This document shows positions 11,944 through 23,405 of a stretch of DNA of 64,000 nucleotides, one piece after another. Location of the stretch: assembly GCA_963170055.1 (NCBI GenBank), contig CAUJGJ010000135.1:734001-798000 (forward strand), in the 5' to 3' direction. Both the position numbers and the translations under genes were made by a program. Below the pieces are notes generated by a model, which was given only the letters and a program-made list of their open reading frames with translations, searched no databases and had not been told where the DNA came from. The first letter of the stretch is position 1, and each line of letters opens with the position of its first letter. Origin of the DNA: Halisarca cf. caerulea (taxonomy: Eukaryota; Porifera; Demospongiae; Chondrillida; Halisarcidae).

Positions 11944-12369
11944 GTAGGCTTATGTATGTTTGTTTGTTTTAATGTCTGTCATGAATATATTTAGAATATT
12001 GTTAATTTTATTGCTGTGTATTTGCTTTTTAATCCCTCTTCATACTAGAATACTGCAGTAGATTTACCAATAATCCTACCCAATCTACGTATGTACATTA
12101 CATACCCTATGTACTTTAATTTTGTGGGTGGAATTCATGGATCTTGGATTTAAGTGGTTTGGATGTTTTTATTTGAGACCAGCCATGTTTTGCCATTGCA
12201 CAAGAGCCTAATCTAAATGTTTGCGGGTGTAAACGTCTATGGATGGCTTCCAATCTGCAAAAAACTGCAAGTATAAAACTCTACAAATTAAAGTGCATAA
12301 TATAGTATGTACTATGTACATACGCTGTATATCCTTTTGAATAGTAGGCTGTGTCTCTTTTGTCTGCAG

Positions 12370-12438
12370 TGTAGCTTTCACTGTCTTTGATATGTCTGGA
12401 CAGGGAAGATTCAGAAATTTGTGGGAGCATTATTACCA
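12370..12438 (+). CDS. ARL6: ARL6 coding exon 3
   Basis: The exon encodes (N)[18 protein letters not shown] then EHYY. This is switch II with the D-x-x-G-Q catalytic block in the ARL6-typical form DMSGQGR. Acceptor TCTGCAG, donor CA|GTTAGT. Intron 3 downstream is only 72 bases, in contrast to introns 4 and 5. Confidence 0.95.
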
Positions 12439-12510
12439 GTTAGTTTACTATTGAATTTGTGTTTATGTAAATTTACCATGTTACCCAGCCTGCCCACTTT
12501 ATCTTTTTAG

Positions 12511-12605
12511 TGAGGCTGAAGCCATCATCTTTGTTGTGGATAGCAGTGATAAATTGCGTATGGTAGTCGCTAAGGAAGAATTGGATCTATTACTAAGTCA
12601 CAGTG
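12511..12605 (+). CDS. ARL6: ARL6 coding exon 4
   Basis: The exon encodes [20 protein letters not shown] then [12 protein letters not shown], the beta4-alpha3 region, nearly identical to [18 protein letters not shown] of other ARL6 proteins. The acceptor TTTTTAG is followed by T, which completes a His codon. The donor is AGTG|GTCAGT. Intron 4 then runs 8917 bases. Confidence 0.95.
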
Positions 12606-13378
12606 GTCAGTTTGTGTGCCAACTAGACATATGTATTAGTTATATCCCACTTGGGAGGGATACAACTAACTTGTGTCATGGGATGGTAGTAATGAATTTG
12701 TCCCATACATTGGCTTGTGATCTTGCGCAAAGGTGAGAGGTCAAGGGAAATGAAGTTAATTGTTTGTCACGAGTTGTTAATGATTTGATTGCAAGTGTGC
12801 TGTAGAGCTGAACCTTGATCTCAAGTGTGCTGTATAGTAAATCAAAAGTGTGCTGTAGAGCTTTTATAGCCCACTTTTTCCTTTGATCTACCTGCTTACC
12901 ATGACACAATGATTTGTTAAATAGATTATATAAAGTGTTTTACTGTACTGTCTGAATTTGTGTGTGCCTTCATTTTCGCAAATTTTTGTGAATGGCTTTG
13001 CTTTTGCAAAATTTATCTGAATTTTCCTTAACTGCGGGAAAATGGCAGCTGCAACTGTTTACGTATTGGTTGCTTCAGTAATAATAGATCCTGGTTATCA
13101 GGCCTGTATTTTGTTGTATAAATTTCTTTCAAGTCAGCTTATCTGGAAGCTTGGGCATGCTCTCCAACCATCTACGTACCTTGAAAACATTTATTTGAGC
13201 TGCTCAGGAGTGGATCAACGAGCTGATGGACATGATTCAATCCTATGGACCTCAGAATCAGCCTTCGAAATAGCACCAAGCTTTGTCATATATGGTATGC
13301 TGCATGCGTTATGCAAGATCAACACCTGAACATGTGAACGGGGTGACACCATATTTTTAGCCTATCTTCCTAGATATA

Positions 13379-13768
13379 CGGTACTTTTCATAAAAAACTG
13401 GACGACGAACGGCGGTCAAACGGGCGGTCAATCAACGGACGTACACCGTACAGTCGCGGACGTACGCCGTACGGACGATAGGCCAATAATAATTACGTCA
13501 TTTTTGCGCATTGATATCGGTTCGCCGGAATCGGTTTCCCGAGCAAGAATGGCTTATTTTAGGAACGTAAAGTAGCGAATTTCGTTTTAAGACGGAAAGA
13601 CAAAAGCCACAAGCCAATTGCGAAAGCGTCAGCTAGAGAGAAAGAAACCGCGAAGGTACAAACAACACCCGTACGTACGCCGTACGTACAGCGGTCAATG
13701 CCTGGACGGTCACCGTACGTACACAGACTGACCGCCGTTCGTCGTCCAGTTTTTTGTGAAAAGTACCG
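13379..13768. mobile_element. TA-flanked MITE, copy 1 (copy 2 at 20580)
   Basis: Ends CGGTACTTTTCATAAAAAAC and GTTTTTTGTGAAAAGTACCG are inverted repeats, extended inward by CTGGACGACGAACGGCGGTC and its complement. TA lies on both sides. The 390-base interior carries several CGTACG-rich palindromes. In ARL6 intron 4. Confidence 0.85.
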
Positions 13769-14149
13769 TATGTACATGTATATTACTTGCTGTTTGTGAA
13801 ATATTGATATTCAATATTAAAATAAAAGATATAAAAAAGACTAATAGCCTGCATGCATTTGTGAAAATAAAAATGTGAACAGTCGACTTTCAAGCAATTT
13901 GCCAAATTTAAATCCTGTGAAAATTTTGGACAGTAGGGTATATTATTTATGATTGTTCTGTGTGTCTGGCTGTTTGGCTACAGTTGCATTAGTGGGATTG
14001 TTGACTTTGGTGGGGCTGGTACGTACTTGTGGCACATGTAAAAGTGAGCCTTGGCACTCCCAAAGTGATGGCCTACATGTATTCACACCCTGTTGTTCAG
14101 GCCTTCTCCAGTGCCCACTTTTTCTGGCTCTTGAAGTATAAACGTACTT

Positions 14150-14487
14150 GTATCCTGGTGTGGGGGCGAATTATGGGTGGATCAAAGGAAAAAGTGTGCT
14201 GACATTTGTGATGTAGCACAGGTCACTGATATACGCATACTTCCTAATTGATGTCAATTGATGTCAATTAATAGTGTAAGTGGCTGGAACTGATCAACTC
14301 TAGATCAGACTGTACACACCAATAGTAAACAGTGAATGGTTGCCAGGATACAAATTGGTTATATCCTGTCCAGGTGTGCTACAGCAGAAAATACAGTGCT
14401 GATGACCTCGGGCTTTGCCCTTGGTCAGTCAGCACTGTATTTCTGCTGTAGCACACCTGGACAGGATATACATAACTAATACATAAA
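14150..14487 (+). repeat. Dispersed repeat, copy 2, with hairpin tail
   Basis: Same sequence as 5391-5660 (GTATCCTGGTGTGGGGGCGA start), but the right part continues into an inverted tail: CAGGTGTGCTACAGCAGAAA and, 40 bases later, its complement ending GGACAGGATAT. This suggests an inverted-repeat element of which copy 1 is an end-truncated version. Confidence 0.75.
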
Positions 14488-14569
14488 GTCTATATTGGCC
14501 AGGCTTCGCCATTGATCAATCAGCACTGCATTTCGTCTGCAGCATACTTAGGCAGGATAGGTATAGGGT

Positions 14570-15345
14570 ATAGGGTATTCTTATTTAACCTGGGGAACCT
14601 TTAGTCAGAGGCTACTGTAAGTGGCACCCAGAAAAGAAAAGGGACAAAAGGCAAAAAACAAAACAACAAAGGGGGTGACTGTACAAAGATTCAACAAAAG
14701 AGTTCGAGGTTTGCATTATGATGAATATATAATAGAATGAATAGATGAGCAAAAATTATAAATTTAGTCATTAGTGAATGGAATAAATTCAATCTGTAAT
14801 GAGATAAGATGATTGGTGCATGAGTATGAAAATAGTGTCTGATTGATGATATGTACAAAATCATATTGTCAATGAGTTATTCATTTAAAAAGTAATTTTC
14901 ACATAGTTTAGTGAACACCCGAAAGTCCGCACAGCATCGGATGTTATTTGGTAGTGATCGCCATAATGATGCGCCAACAAAACTAAATGCCTTCTGACCA
15001 AGGGAAGTACGAAAATGTGGAAGGTTTAATTATGAAGTAGGAGATGCTCGAGTATTATAATGAGAGGCTGGTGTGGAAAAAAAAAGGTTGTTAAGATAAG
15101 TAGGTGATTGTAGAGATAAGCACTTATAAACAGTTTGGGCCAAATGTACTTTTTGTCTAGCACTAAGAGTTGAAACACCTAATTCTTTACGAGCAGAAGA
15201 GGCAGAATAATCTCTACGTTTGCGAAGGACGGTTCTACAAGCGAAGTTTAAAAGCGTTTCTAACGGATGACTATCCTGTTTGGTGCAAACAGACCACACA
15301 CTATCACAGTAGTCGAATAGAGGAAGAATGTACGATTTGAGATAG
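14570..15345 (-). pseudogene. Non-LTR retrotransposon (CR1/L2-like) 3' end fragment
   Basis: Reading the minus strand from 15345: DYCDSVWSVCTKQDSHPLET, then RTVLRKRRDYSASSARKELG, then RQKVHLAQTVYKCLS, and after stops RTSLGQKAFSFVGASLWRSL with PNNIR. This is the typical C terminus of CR1/Jockey-type reverse transcriptases. It is followed by a 3' UTR (AGTAGCCTCTGACTAAAGGTTCCCC) and a short tandem tail (CCTATAC). Stops and missing N-terminal parts make it dead on arrival (5' truncated). Confidence 0.8.
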
Positions 15346-15399
15346 AGAAGAAGGATTGACTACCCAGCCTATGCAGGGCTGCAGAATGGAATTGTTAGT

Positions 15400-16786
15400 C
15401 CAATGAAGAGCAAGCGATGCAGCTAGCTGGTCACCTAAAAGGCAGGGCCCTTCAAGGGTGGAACTTGCTGGGAGAGGACCAGGCAAGGGGTTACGACAGT
15501 GCCATTCAAGCTCTTTGTGAGAGACTGGACCTGGGCAGCAAAGTGTTAGCAGGACAGGACTTCCAGCATACATCACAAGGAGTCTATGAGCTAGTGGCTA
15601 ATTTCGTGAGGAGGTTACAAAGGACATTTAATATTGCGTATGGATGAGATAGGGTGATTCAGGAGACCAAGGAGGCCATCCTCTTTGGCCAACTCCAAGA
15701 GGGTCTACGACTAGAGCTTCTTAGAGGGCCAGAGGTTTCGTGAACACTGGGGTATAGGGAACTCTGTGCGGCAGCCAAAACTGATCAAGGAGAGACATTT
15801 GGCTGAACTCAGTAAGAGGCAAAGTTATACGTAAAAAGCAGACAGTTCCCAGGCTAGTGCCACTCTCAGCAAGCAAGCAAGCTTCAGTCCCACATTCACC
15901 CGGGAAGAAAGGAGACCACCTGAAGTCTACTGCTCCAACTTTTTCAACTGCGGGAAGCCAGGCCATATGGTCAGAGATTGCTGGTCAAAGAAGAGTTCCA
16001 AGAGTCCATTACGCCCACCCAACTCCACTAACAAAAGAAGTCGTCCAGCTGGGACATGGAAGGTCGGGACTACTGGTAGTCACATGCTTAGGTTAACAGA
16101 TATGGACATAACGAAAGATCCCTTGACCTACCTGTACTCATCAGACCCATCTGACGAGGTAAGGCAGGTGCATGTATGAGACCGAAGGAGCCAACCTCGT
16201 AGGACAACTGTAGTAATCCAGGATGTTCCAGCCAAGTGCCTCATTGACACCAGGGCTGATATTACCATTATGGGAGGTGACCTGTTAAAGAAAGTTGCTG
16301 CAGTAGCACATTTACGTAAGAAGGATTTCAAGAAGGCTGACAAGGTTCCAGTGACCTACGTACAACAACCGCAGGTTTCAGTTAGATGGTCGCATTGACC
16401 TTGACATTGTGGACTTGGACATCCTGTTTGAGAAGACTATCCGTACTCCAGTCTACGTCAAAATGGATGCCGAGTAGCAACTTCTACCGTCAAAGGGTGT
16501 GTGCAGTCAGCTTTGTTTGGTCGTCTATCACCCTGGAGTGGCTACTACCTATGTACAAGACTCATCATTGGAGGGTGGGCTCGATTAAGCTGGCTCGGAT
16601 ACCTGCTGTGTCTGTCCAGTTGATCTGGACAACTACAGTTCTGCCCTACACGACAGTGAGAGCTGATGTGCGTACTCTCCATGAGGGACCTTATACTCAT
16701 GCAGTGCCACCCCAACACCGCTGTGCCCTCCGTCAACGTTCTGGACAGTAGAGCTCGGGGCGAGTTCTTTTTGAGGGAGAGGGTGA
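15400..16786 (+). pseudogene. Degenerate LTR-retrotransposon gag-protease region
   Basis: Plus-strand pieces in shifting frames read as gag (AGHLKGRALQGWNLLGEDQA…VANFVRRLQRTFNIAYG, 15417-15647). A zinc knuckle follows (FFNCGKPGHMVRDCW near 15945-15990) whose first cysteine is phenylalanine, then a retropepsin-like CLIDTRADITIMGG (16237-16278) where the catalytic DTG is DTR. After further stops the sequence reaches a purine tract (16773-16786) and an LTR. No RT or integrase remains. Multiple stops, frame changes and two key-residue losses mark an old pseudogene of a Gypsy-type element. Confidence 0.8.
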
Positions 16787-16986
16787 TGTAACAGGGTCAG
16801 CTGTTTATGATTGTACCAATTAATGTTAGGTATTATTTTTGAAGTGTTACCACGTGTTGTAAAGAAAAAAGAGTTAGTCTAGTCTGTCTGAGTAGGGGTA
16901 GAGATCTCTTGTTGTGTTGTTGAATTGATTCAGAATTGAAGTGCTCAAGTGTACCTTGCTTGCTCTGATTGACGCTCCACATTACA
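16787..16986 (+). repeat. Probable 3' LTR
   Basis: A 200-base block begins TGTAACA and ends ATTACA (TG…CA with a 5-base inverted TGTAA/TTACA). It sits directly after the purine-rich GAGGGAGAGGGTGA, as expected for a 3' LTR next to a polypurine tract. The 5' LTR is not present; a retrotransposon fragment lies where it would be. Confidence 0.65.
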
Positions 16987-17777
16987 GAGCATTTCATAAA
17001 ATTCAATAGCAGAAACTGTTTACCCAGTCATTTCTTCTTCATTTAACATTAGAAATCTTGAGCACGTCACTTTAGCCAATGCTGCTACCTTAAAGTAATG
17101 TGCATCAGGAAATTTTCGCATTACAAAAGTTTCGTGGCTGGCCTCATTTTTGGAGGTCATAAATTTTTGTGGATAAAAATAATTGCAGTCTCTGGCTACA
17201 GATTGTACAACAAAAAGATCCTGTCTTGTTTTCCAAGTGTTTGCTTCTCCCAATGAACGAAATTGTGTCTTAGTTCGTTCATCCTATAGGTGTAGTTAGT
17301 ATTGCAATCTCTGAATAGTGAACCAGCTAGATTTGGCAGGTAGACCGTAGTCCTCTTGGTGGTTCTTTCTCTTCTTCAGCATCGCAGAAGCTCAGAGACT
17401 ATTGGTGAAGTTACATATGTACGTAGCTACACTCCTTAAGCTTTAAAAGCGAACCCAAGGAAAGGTAAACTAATAATCTAAGTACATTGTATATGATTGA
17501 TCCTTGCTTGCATGCTAACCCTATGAGCAAAAAACGGTACACGATCCGGTCAGCAGCCATTTTCCTCTTGAAGTTTGCAGATGAATAATTTTGTGGATCC
17601 TTTCGAATCACAAAAACTGCAAAATGTAATAGCCACGAAAACTTTCTGACATACAGTATCTTCTGTGACAAATTTCACTTGTTGAGGTGAGCCTGAGCAA
17701 GCCCCACAATGACATGATGTATGGGGGTCGTGTGACTCGTGCCTGTGGCTGGCTGGATATGTATGTAGGTATGTATA

Positions 17778-18487
17778 CAGTGGAACCTGTATAATCTGGC
17801 ACCCATTGGGGAATGAAAAACAGTGCTGGATTAGCAGGTTGCTGGATTATAGAGGTTTTTCGTTTTCAGCCATGTGAATGATGATGCAACAAAATATGCA
17901 TACAGCAATGCATGCAGTTAACTAAGTTAATAGCCCATGCAATTAAATTTTAAAAGAACAGTTATTCCAGTTTGAGGAATGCTATGTTTCTGAATATAGC
18001 GTACTATCTTGCTACAATCTGTGTGGTTATTGTCCACTGCTCCCAATAACATCTTTGTGAGCTCTCCCAGCCATGACTATGGTGCTTTTATTCTTGGCAA
18101 GTGGGAAGCTACTGCTATACAAATGAGGCCAATTACTGCATCATCACGTATTACCCTTTAGGTTTGTTTCCTGTACAAATTAGTCAAATTATGATGCCAT
18201 TAATTGCTGTCACAATTACATCACTAAAATAGTGCAAGCTACCTAAATCTTGCTCTACGTAATTGGCATCGTTTTCTGACTTCCAAAGCGAGCGCTTTTG
18301 AAGAAATGCCGGTTTATAGAGGTTATTTGGGCCTATTGGGCCAGTAGAATCGACGCCGGATTGTGAGTTAGCAGGTTGCTGGATTATAGAGGTTAGTTTG
18401 TATGGCAAAAAAATCGGTGCCAGAGAATCTTGGCTGGTTTGGGCGAATTCCGGTTTATAGAGGTGCCGGATTAGGCAGGTTCCACTG
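17778..18487. mobile_element. Pogo/Tc1-like MITE (CAGTGGAACCTG ends)
   Basis: Flanking TA, termini CAGTGGAACCTGTATAATC and GATTAGGCAGGTTCCACTG, and repeated 'GGATTATAGAGGTT' subterminal motifs define a 710-base non-autonomous element. CAGTGG-type ends with TA duplication are common in pogo/Tigger elements. No ORF of note. Confidence 0.8.
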
Positions 18488-18599
18488 TACATATTTGTGT
18501 CGTACGTTCACCAAACAAAATGTTGACGGGTGTTGTATGTTCAACTAATGGAGTTTTCACAGATTTTTACCTAATTATTCTGGCTGCATGCCTTTGGCA

Positions 18600-18934
18600 A
18601 CGAATTCTGAGTGCTTTCTGCTCTTCCTTCGTCTGTGTTGCCTGCTCAGCATGCCCAGACTTCTCCTCCTGGTAGTTTGAAATCGAATGGGTGAATAAGG
18701 CCGTGTTCATCCTTCAGTAACACAAACATGCGTCGATCACCCACTCTTGGCTGCCGACAACAAGGTAAACAGCAAAGTTAGGAACAAAGCATCCACTACC
18801 CCTAGTATCCTGTCTTGCACAATTGTGTTGTACAGTTGTAAGCCGAGGAACAACAGGAGAGTAAACACAATGTCGATTAGCCACAGGCCTAAGTCTGTCG
18901 CCGCCAAGATAAAGGTGAGCACATACAAGCACAT
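18600..18934 (-). other. Unrecognised hydrophobic ORF, possible decayed membrane-protein exon
   Basis: The minus strand from 18934 encodes MCLYVLTFILAATDLGLWLI and continues with two more hydrophobic stretches (FTLLLFLGLQLY; DALFLTLLFTLL) before a stop at 18737. A different frame just downstream reads RRMFVLLKDEHGLIHPFDFK, then stops. The alternating frames suggest a pseudogene or a short retained exon of a multi-pass protein. I cannot name a family. It sits inside ARL6 intron 4 on the opposite strand. Confidence 0.25.
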
Positions 18935-19959
18935 TTCAATCGGATTCTAAGCTTTTACTGCATTCCTGTGCTAAATCCCTGTGTCATGCACACAACCACA
19001 CAAAGCTCAGAGTGGGCAGCCATCATGACGGTCTATAGGCCTATCGTGAAACAATGGGCTGTTCATCAATCGTCTTTATGCCTAGACCAGTGCCTCAGGC
19101 TAGACCCCATGATGATAATCATCTGCCTAGTATGTGTCTTAATCTTTATTCTTTCTATTCTTGATAATGTTTCAGCTGTTCAGTGCCGTGCATGGCTGGT
19201 ACAGAATTGCAACACGCTTAGAATTACATACGTATGTACGTATGTATATTATGAAGTACGGTAGTATTCCATATGTAGGATTGACACTGAAAAAACATGG
19301 CCAACATACATTAGCGCAAATTTTGTTTTCGCTCGAAAACTAATGATGCAGTATAGTTAGAAGCATTTAAAAGTGATATTGGTGCCTTTTGACACACTAG
19401 CTACAAGATGAAGTAGTTAAAAACCTTGTTGGCCAATTTCTTTAATGAACTTCAAAATTTTTGATGAAAATGTATGGCGCAATACCAGTACCATTTTAAG
19501 ATTATTCTTATTGTTCTCGTCATTTTTTTGCACTTAGCTGTAGGTCACCATGAAGGGTCCAGAGGTCTCATCTTTTGCCAGTGGGCTCTGATTGTTAGCG
19601 CAAAGTGCCTTCTGTAGGTTTTGAAACAACACCTACATTTCTAAAGTGAGAAAAAATTTAATAGACAAATCCCATACATTTGCCGGATCAGGGAAATGGC
19701 TACGAGAGACTAGACCTCTGCGTACATACATAAGGCCAAGCGTACTTCGATCGTCGATTTCAGTGCTCTTTTTATTCGAGAATGTGTCTCTAGATGGGTG
19801 AATTGATTGTAGTCAGGTAGCTGCATAGATTCTAGTTTCTTTATCTTACAAGATTTGATCGCGTTCCTTCTCAACTGCAGTGGAAACCTTCTTTAAGTTA
19901 ACAGCCTCCAAGGCTATTTGAGCAATCGTTTCTCTATAAAAGGAAGAACTGCACGAATA

Positions 19960-20251
19960 AGGGTGTATAAAAACCATTTAAAAATGGTAAAAGGATGTAG
20001 GATTGACACAGGATCGTGCAAAAAGGAATTGTCAAGAAAGGATTCTCCGAAACACTTAGCACAAGGGTAATTTGAGAAACTGGTACAGGGCTAGTGGGCA
20101 AAGGGCAAGACAGGCATAGGGCTAGATGAGCATAGGGCTATACATGTACATAAATGTGGCTAGATGCTAGACTTTTTGATAATGCCTTTTTGCACAATCC
20201 TGTGTCAATCCTACATCCTTTTACCATTTTAAATGGTTTTTATACACCCTT
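19960..20251. mobile_element. Inverted-repeat element
   Basis: Arms AAGGGTGTATAAAAACCATT and AATGGTTTTTATACACCCTT are near-perfect complements that extend inward about 70 bases (…GGATTGACACAGGATCGTGC). The centre has the 'GGGCATAGGGCTAGA' minisatellite seen also at 35219-36045. A truncated relative is at 44430-44600. Confidence 0.8.
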
Positions 20252-20378
20252 CATGCTATTAATGAAAGGTTAGATGCATGTATGTAGTGTAACAGACTCA
20301 TGAACAAGAAGTTTGTCCCATATTAGGATGGACCTTTACCACCAGTATTTTGAGTACCATAATTGGGAGAGAATATAT

Positions 20379-20557
20379 AGTAGTACCCCTTTTGAGAGAC
20401 TACCCTTAGGGGCCTGTTAAAGATGGTCTCTCCAAAGAGGTGGTCTCTGATGAGGGGGAAGTTATTATGAGAGATGTACTACATTTGTGACCAGCATAGT
20501 CAGTCTTACAAAAGAGGTGGGCTGTCACAAGGGTGGTCTCTCAAAAGGGGTACTACT
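20379..20557. mobile_element. Small MITE (AGTAGTACCCCTTTTGAGAG)
   Basis: A 179-base hairpin-forming element. The left end AGTAGTACCCCTTTTGAGAG and the right end CTCTCAAAAGGGGTACTACT are exact complements, with internal GGTCTCT repeats. Confidence 0.8.
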
Positions 20558-20579
20558 GTAGTACGTTTTCATATATGTA

Positions 20580-21143
20580 TAGTACTTTTCATAAAAAACT
20601 GGACAACAAACAGTGGTCAGACTGGCAGTCAATTAACAGACATACAGATGTACACCGTACGGACGATAGGCAATAATAAGTACGTCATAAAATTGCACAA
20701 CGATATTGGTTCATTGAAAATAGTTCTCCGAGCAAGAATTACTTATTTTAGGAACATAAAATAAAGAATTTCATTTCAAGATGCCAAGGTAGAATCTATA
20801 ACTAATTGCAGAAGCGTCTGCTAGAGAAAAACGGGCTGTGTCGAAAATCTTGAGTAATGTTGTTTCAGTAGAACAATGCAAAGGGAGGACGTAGCAGGCA
20901 GGAAGAAGACAGAAGCGGTTTTGAAACATAATAGACGCTTTTAACACCGTTCTCAAGCTTATTCTGTTGTTTAATTCATACGGCACCTTTTGCCTGCACT
21001 AGTATTTGTTACTATTTTTTAGCTGAGAAGGAACAAACAACATCCGTGTGCATACCGTACGTACAGTGGTCAAGGCCTGGGTGGTCACTGTACCTACACA
21101 GTTTAACTGCCATACATCGTCCAGTTTCTTGTGAAAAGTACCA
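20580..21143. mobile_element. TA-flanked MITE, copy 2, with internal insertion
   Basis: Diverged copy of 13379-13768: it has the same ends (TAGTACTTTTCATAAAAAAC; GTGAAAAGTACCA) and the same interior block 'GACGATAGG…AATAATAAGTACGTCAT'. About 190 extra bases lie between roughly 20830 and 21025. TA at both ends. Confidence 0.8.
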
Positions 21144-21522
21144 TATGTATGTGTGTTAGTTGGTTGTACGTATTTTTGCATGATGTAACCTTAATGAGAT
21201 TCCATGTGGATAAAAAGCATTGTGGCAGGACAGCTGAATAGCTTTCGCTGATAGGAGTAGTGCAGTATTTCTCTGCCCAATGAGTGTATTTTGCTAGTTA
21301 ACCCTTGAAATTTCTTGCCAAAATAGCTTGTGATTGGTTGCTCATTCAATAATATGTATGTATGTACGTACGTACGTACGTGCATGTGTAATTTATGGGT
21401 GGGATAATAATAGTATGAATTCATTAGGAGTATATAGTACATAAACACACATAGTTTAGTGTACGTATATTTCTACAAGGAATTTATCTTAGCGTTGTGT
21501 TATTTTGTAACTTTTCTTGTAG

Positions 21523-21599
21523 ATATCAAGAGCAAAAGGATTCCTTTTCTCTTTCTTGCAAATAAAATGGATCTGAATGATGCTCTTTCTGCAATTAAG
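21523..21599 (+). CDS. ARL6: ARL6 coding exon 5, GC donor
   Basis: The exon encodes (D)IKSKRIPFLFLANKMDLNDA then LSAIK. It contains the guanine-specificity motif NKMD, aligned with [20 protein letters not shown] in vertebrates. Acceptor TTTCTTGTAG. The donor is AAG|GCAAGT. The only GT nearby (4 bases on) would shift the frame and hit a stop in exon 6, whereas the GC site joins exon 6 in phase 0. It starts a 19.2 kb intron. Confidence 0.94.
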
Positions 21600-21830
21600 G
21601 CAAGTATTTGTATGCATCATGTGTTGGAATGGTGTTTGTTTGTATACATACCTAGATGCTGTATTGAGAGAAGTTCATTTGCCGTATAACCAGAAATATT
21701 GGCGATCAATTTATTTTGACGGATTGGCAGTTTGATTGAGTACTGGCCAACATAATATCTGCCAGTATTGTCTGTATAACCATATCATGAATTACCTGAA
21801 TTTGAGGAATATTAGGGGAAAATATACTGC

Positions 21831-22130
21831 ATGATATTCCCCTGGAACATCACCGAGAGGAATGTGCTGCTTGAGTGGTCAAAAGAGATGACCATGAAAC
21901 CTAAACTGGATGTAATACACAAGATCTTTGACCTAAGATTGGCTCAGAGGTGGTGGTCTGTATGTGACAGATCCATATGCTCCATGCTCATGAAATTGAA
22001 GCGGTGGTACGCCTAATTTCAAATAGAATTTGGGAGGTGGCGTGGTGTCAATCGCTCTGATAGAAGATGTCGGGAGTGTGGTTCTGGTGATATTGAGGAC
22101 ATCGGTCAGTGGATGATGTCTTCCCCTGCA
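21831..22130 (+). pseudogene. Retroelement C-terminal fragment
   Basis: The plus strand reads KPKLDVIHKIFDLRLAQRWW…LKRWYA, a stop, then FQIEFGRWRGVNRSDRRCRE and CGSGDIEDIGQW. The 'GRWRGV-R-DR-CRECG-G-IEDI-HW' pattern occurs at the C-terminal zinc-binding end of reverse-transcriptase proteins of invertebrate non-LTR elements. One in-frame stop and missing RT core make it a remnant. Confidence 0.5.
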
Positions 22131-23405
22131 TGGTACAGTACAGTATATAAATAAGGTAACGCTAGCTGGAAAAAGTTAGCAAAATGTTAGCCTTTTATCC
22201 AAATAAGTTAATCCACTAATCACCAAGTGTGTGTTTGAAAAGAGATAACCTCTAACCGATAAACACTAATACCTTTCTGTGAGCGGGTATTACCTTTTCT
22301 CGATTATCAAGTTAACCAAAAAGTTGCAAGAATTAGTTTGGGGGCTAGTTGAACCAATGTGTAATCTTTGTCGCCGTATCTTGGCGTTCTGTTATGAAAG
22401 CATCTTACGAGGACTTTTGATCTCCATTGTCAGTGTTTCTGAACCTCGAAGTCTCCCTTCTGAATGACACCTTCGTCTCTGTCTATTATGTAATCACTCA
22501 AGTCACATGTGCATAAATTAACATCATTGTCAGTTTTCAGAAAATCGCTAGTGGGTAAACATTAACTGATTTATCTACTAGCTTAAGGGTTTAACACTTG
22601 TTTCGTTATCTGAAAATAGATAACCGAGAATAGCATTACTTTATTTATGTACTGTACTGTATACTCAACACAATCCACTGATCAACGATGCCGATGCAAT
22701 CATGTCAGCTGAGTTATCTACCATTTTGATACCATGAATATGGATACCAAAGTTGCAGTTACGGTATGTGTCATAAAAAAATTCACACATCGTAATCGTA
22801 ATACGATGCAATTACGATATGCTACGATGCCAAATATGATCAATTTACGATCGTAATACGATTACGATATACTACGATCGTACTTAGGGAAGATTTTATT
22901 ACGATAATATTTCTGAAGACATTGAATTGTTATTGCTGATTAAAATGATCAAAATGCGATCATTGTTCATATATGGTGATTTCAAGTACGTACGTGCACA
23001 AGCTAGCTCAGTCGCCATCTTTATCGGCGGACCGGAACTCATACGCGGGCAGCAAACAAGTCTTCTGCGTACCAAATAACAACGTAAACAATAAAATATA
23101 GCTTTAAGTACTATTTCTAATGCTTCTGCTTATCTGAGGAGCACTCAGAACTGTTTTGTCAGTCATCGTGGATATTTGCAGCATTCATCTTCAGCTGTGA
23201 AAAGTTGAGCCGCCGGTGCAAGTTTTCGCAGCTGTAGTAGAATACAGCCGAAAGTTAGTTAGTGCAGAGAGAATCTCCCGATGACTGCCAGGACTGTTCT
23301 AAGAGCTTCTCTTGCCAACAACGGGGAGTTTTCTTTTCTTTTTTAGCGATTACGTATATTTAAGTACCCGCTTGTCTAGTACACGTGTAATTAATAAACT
23401 AATAA

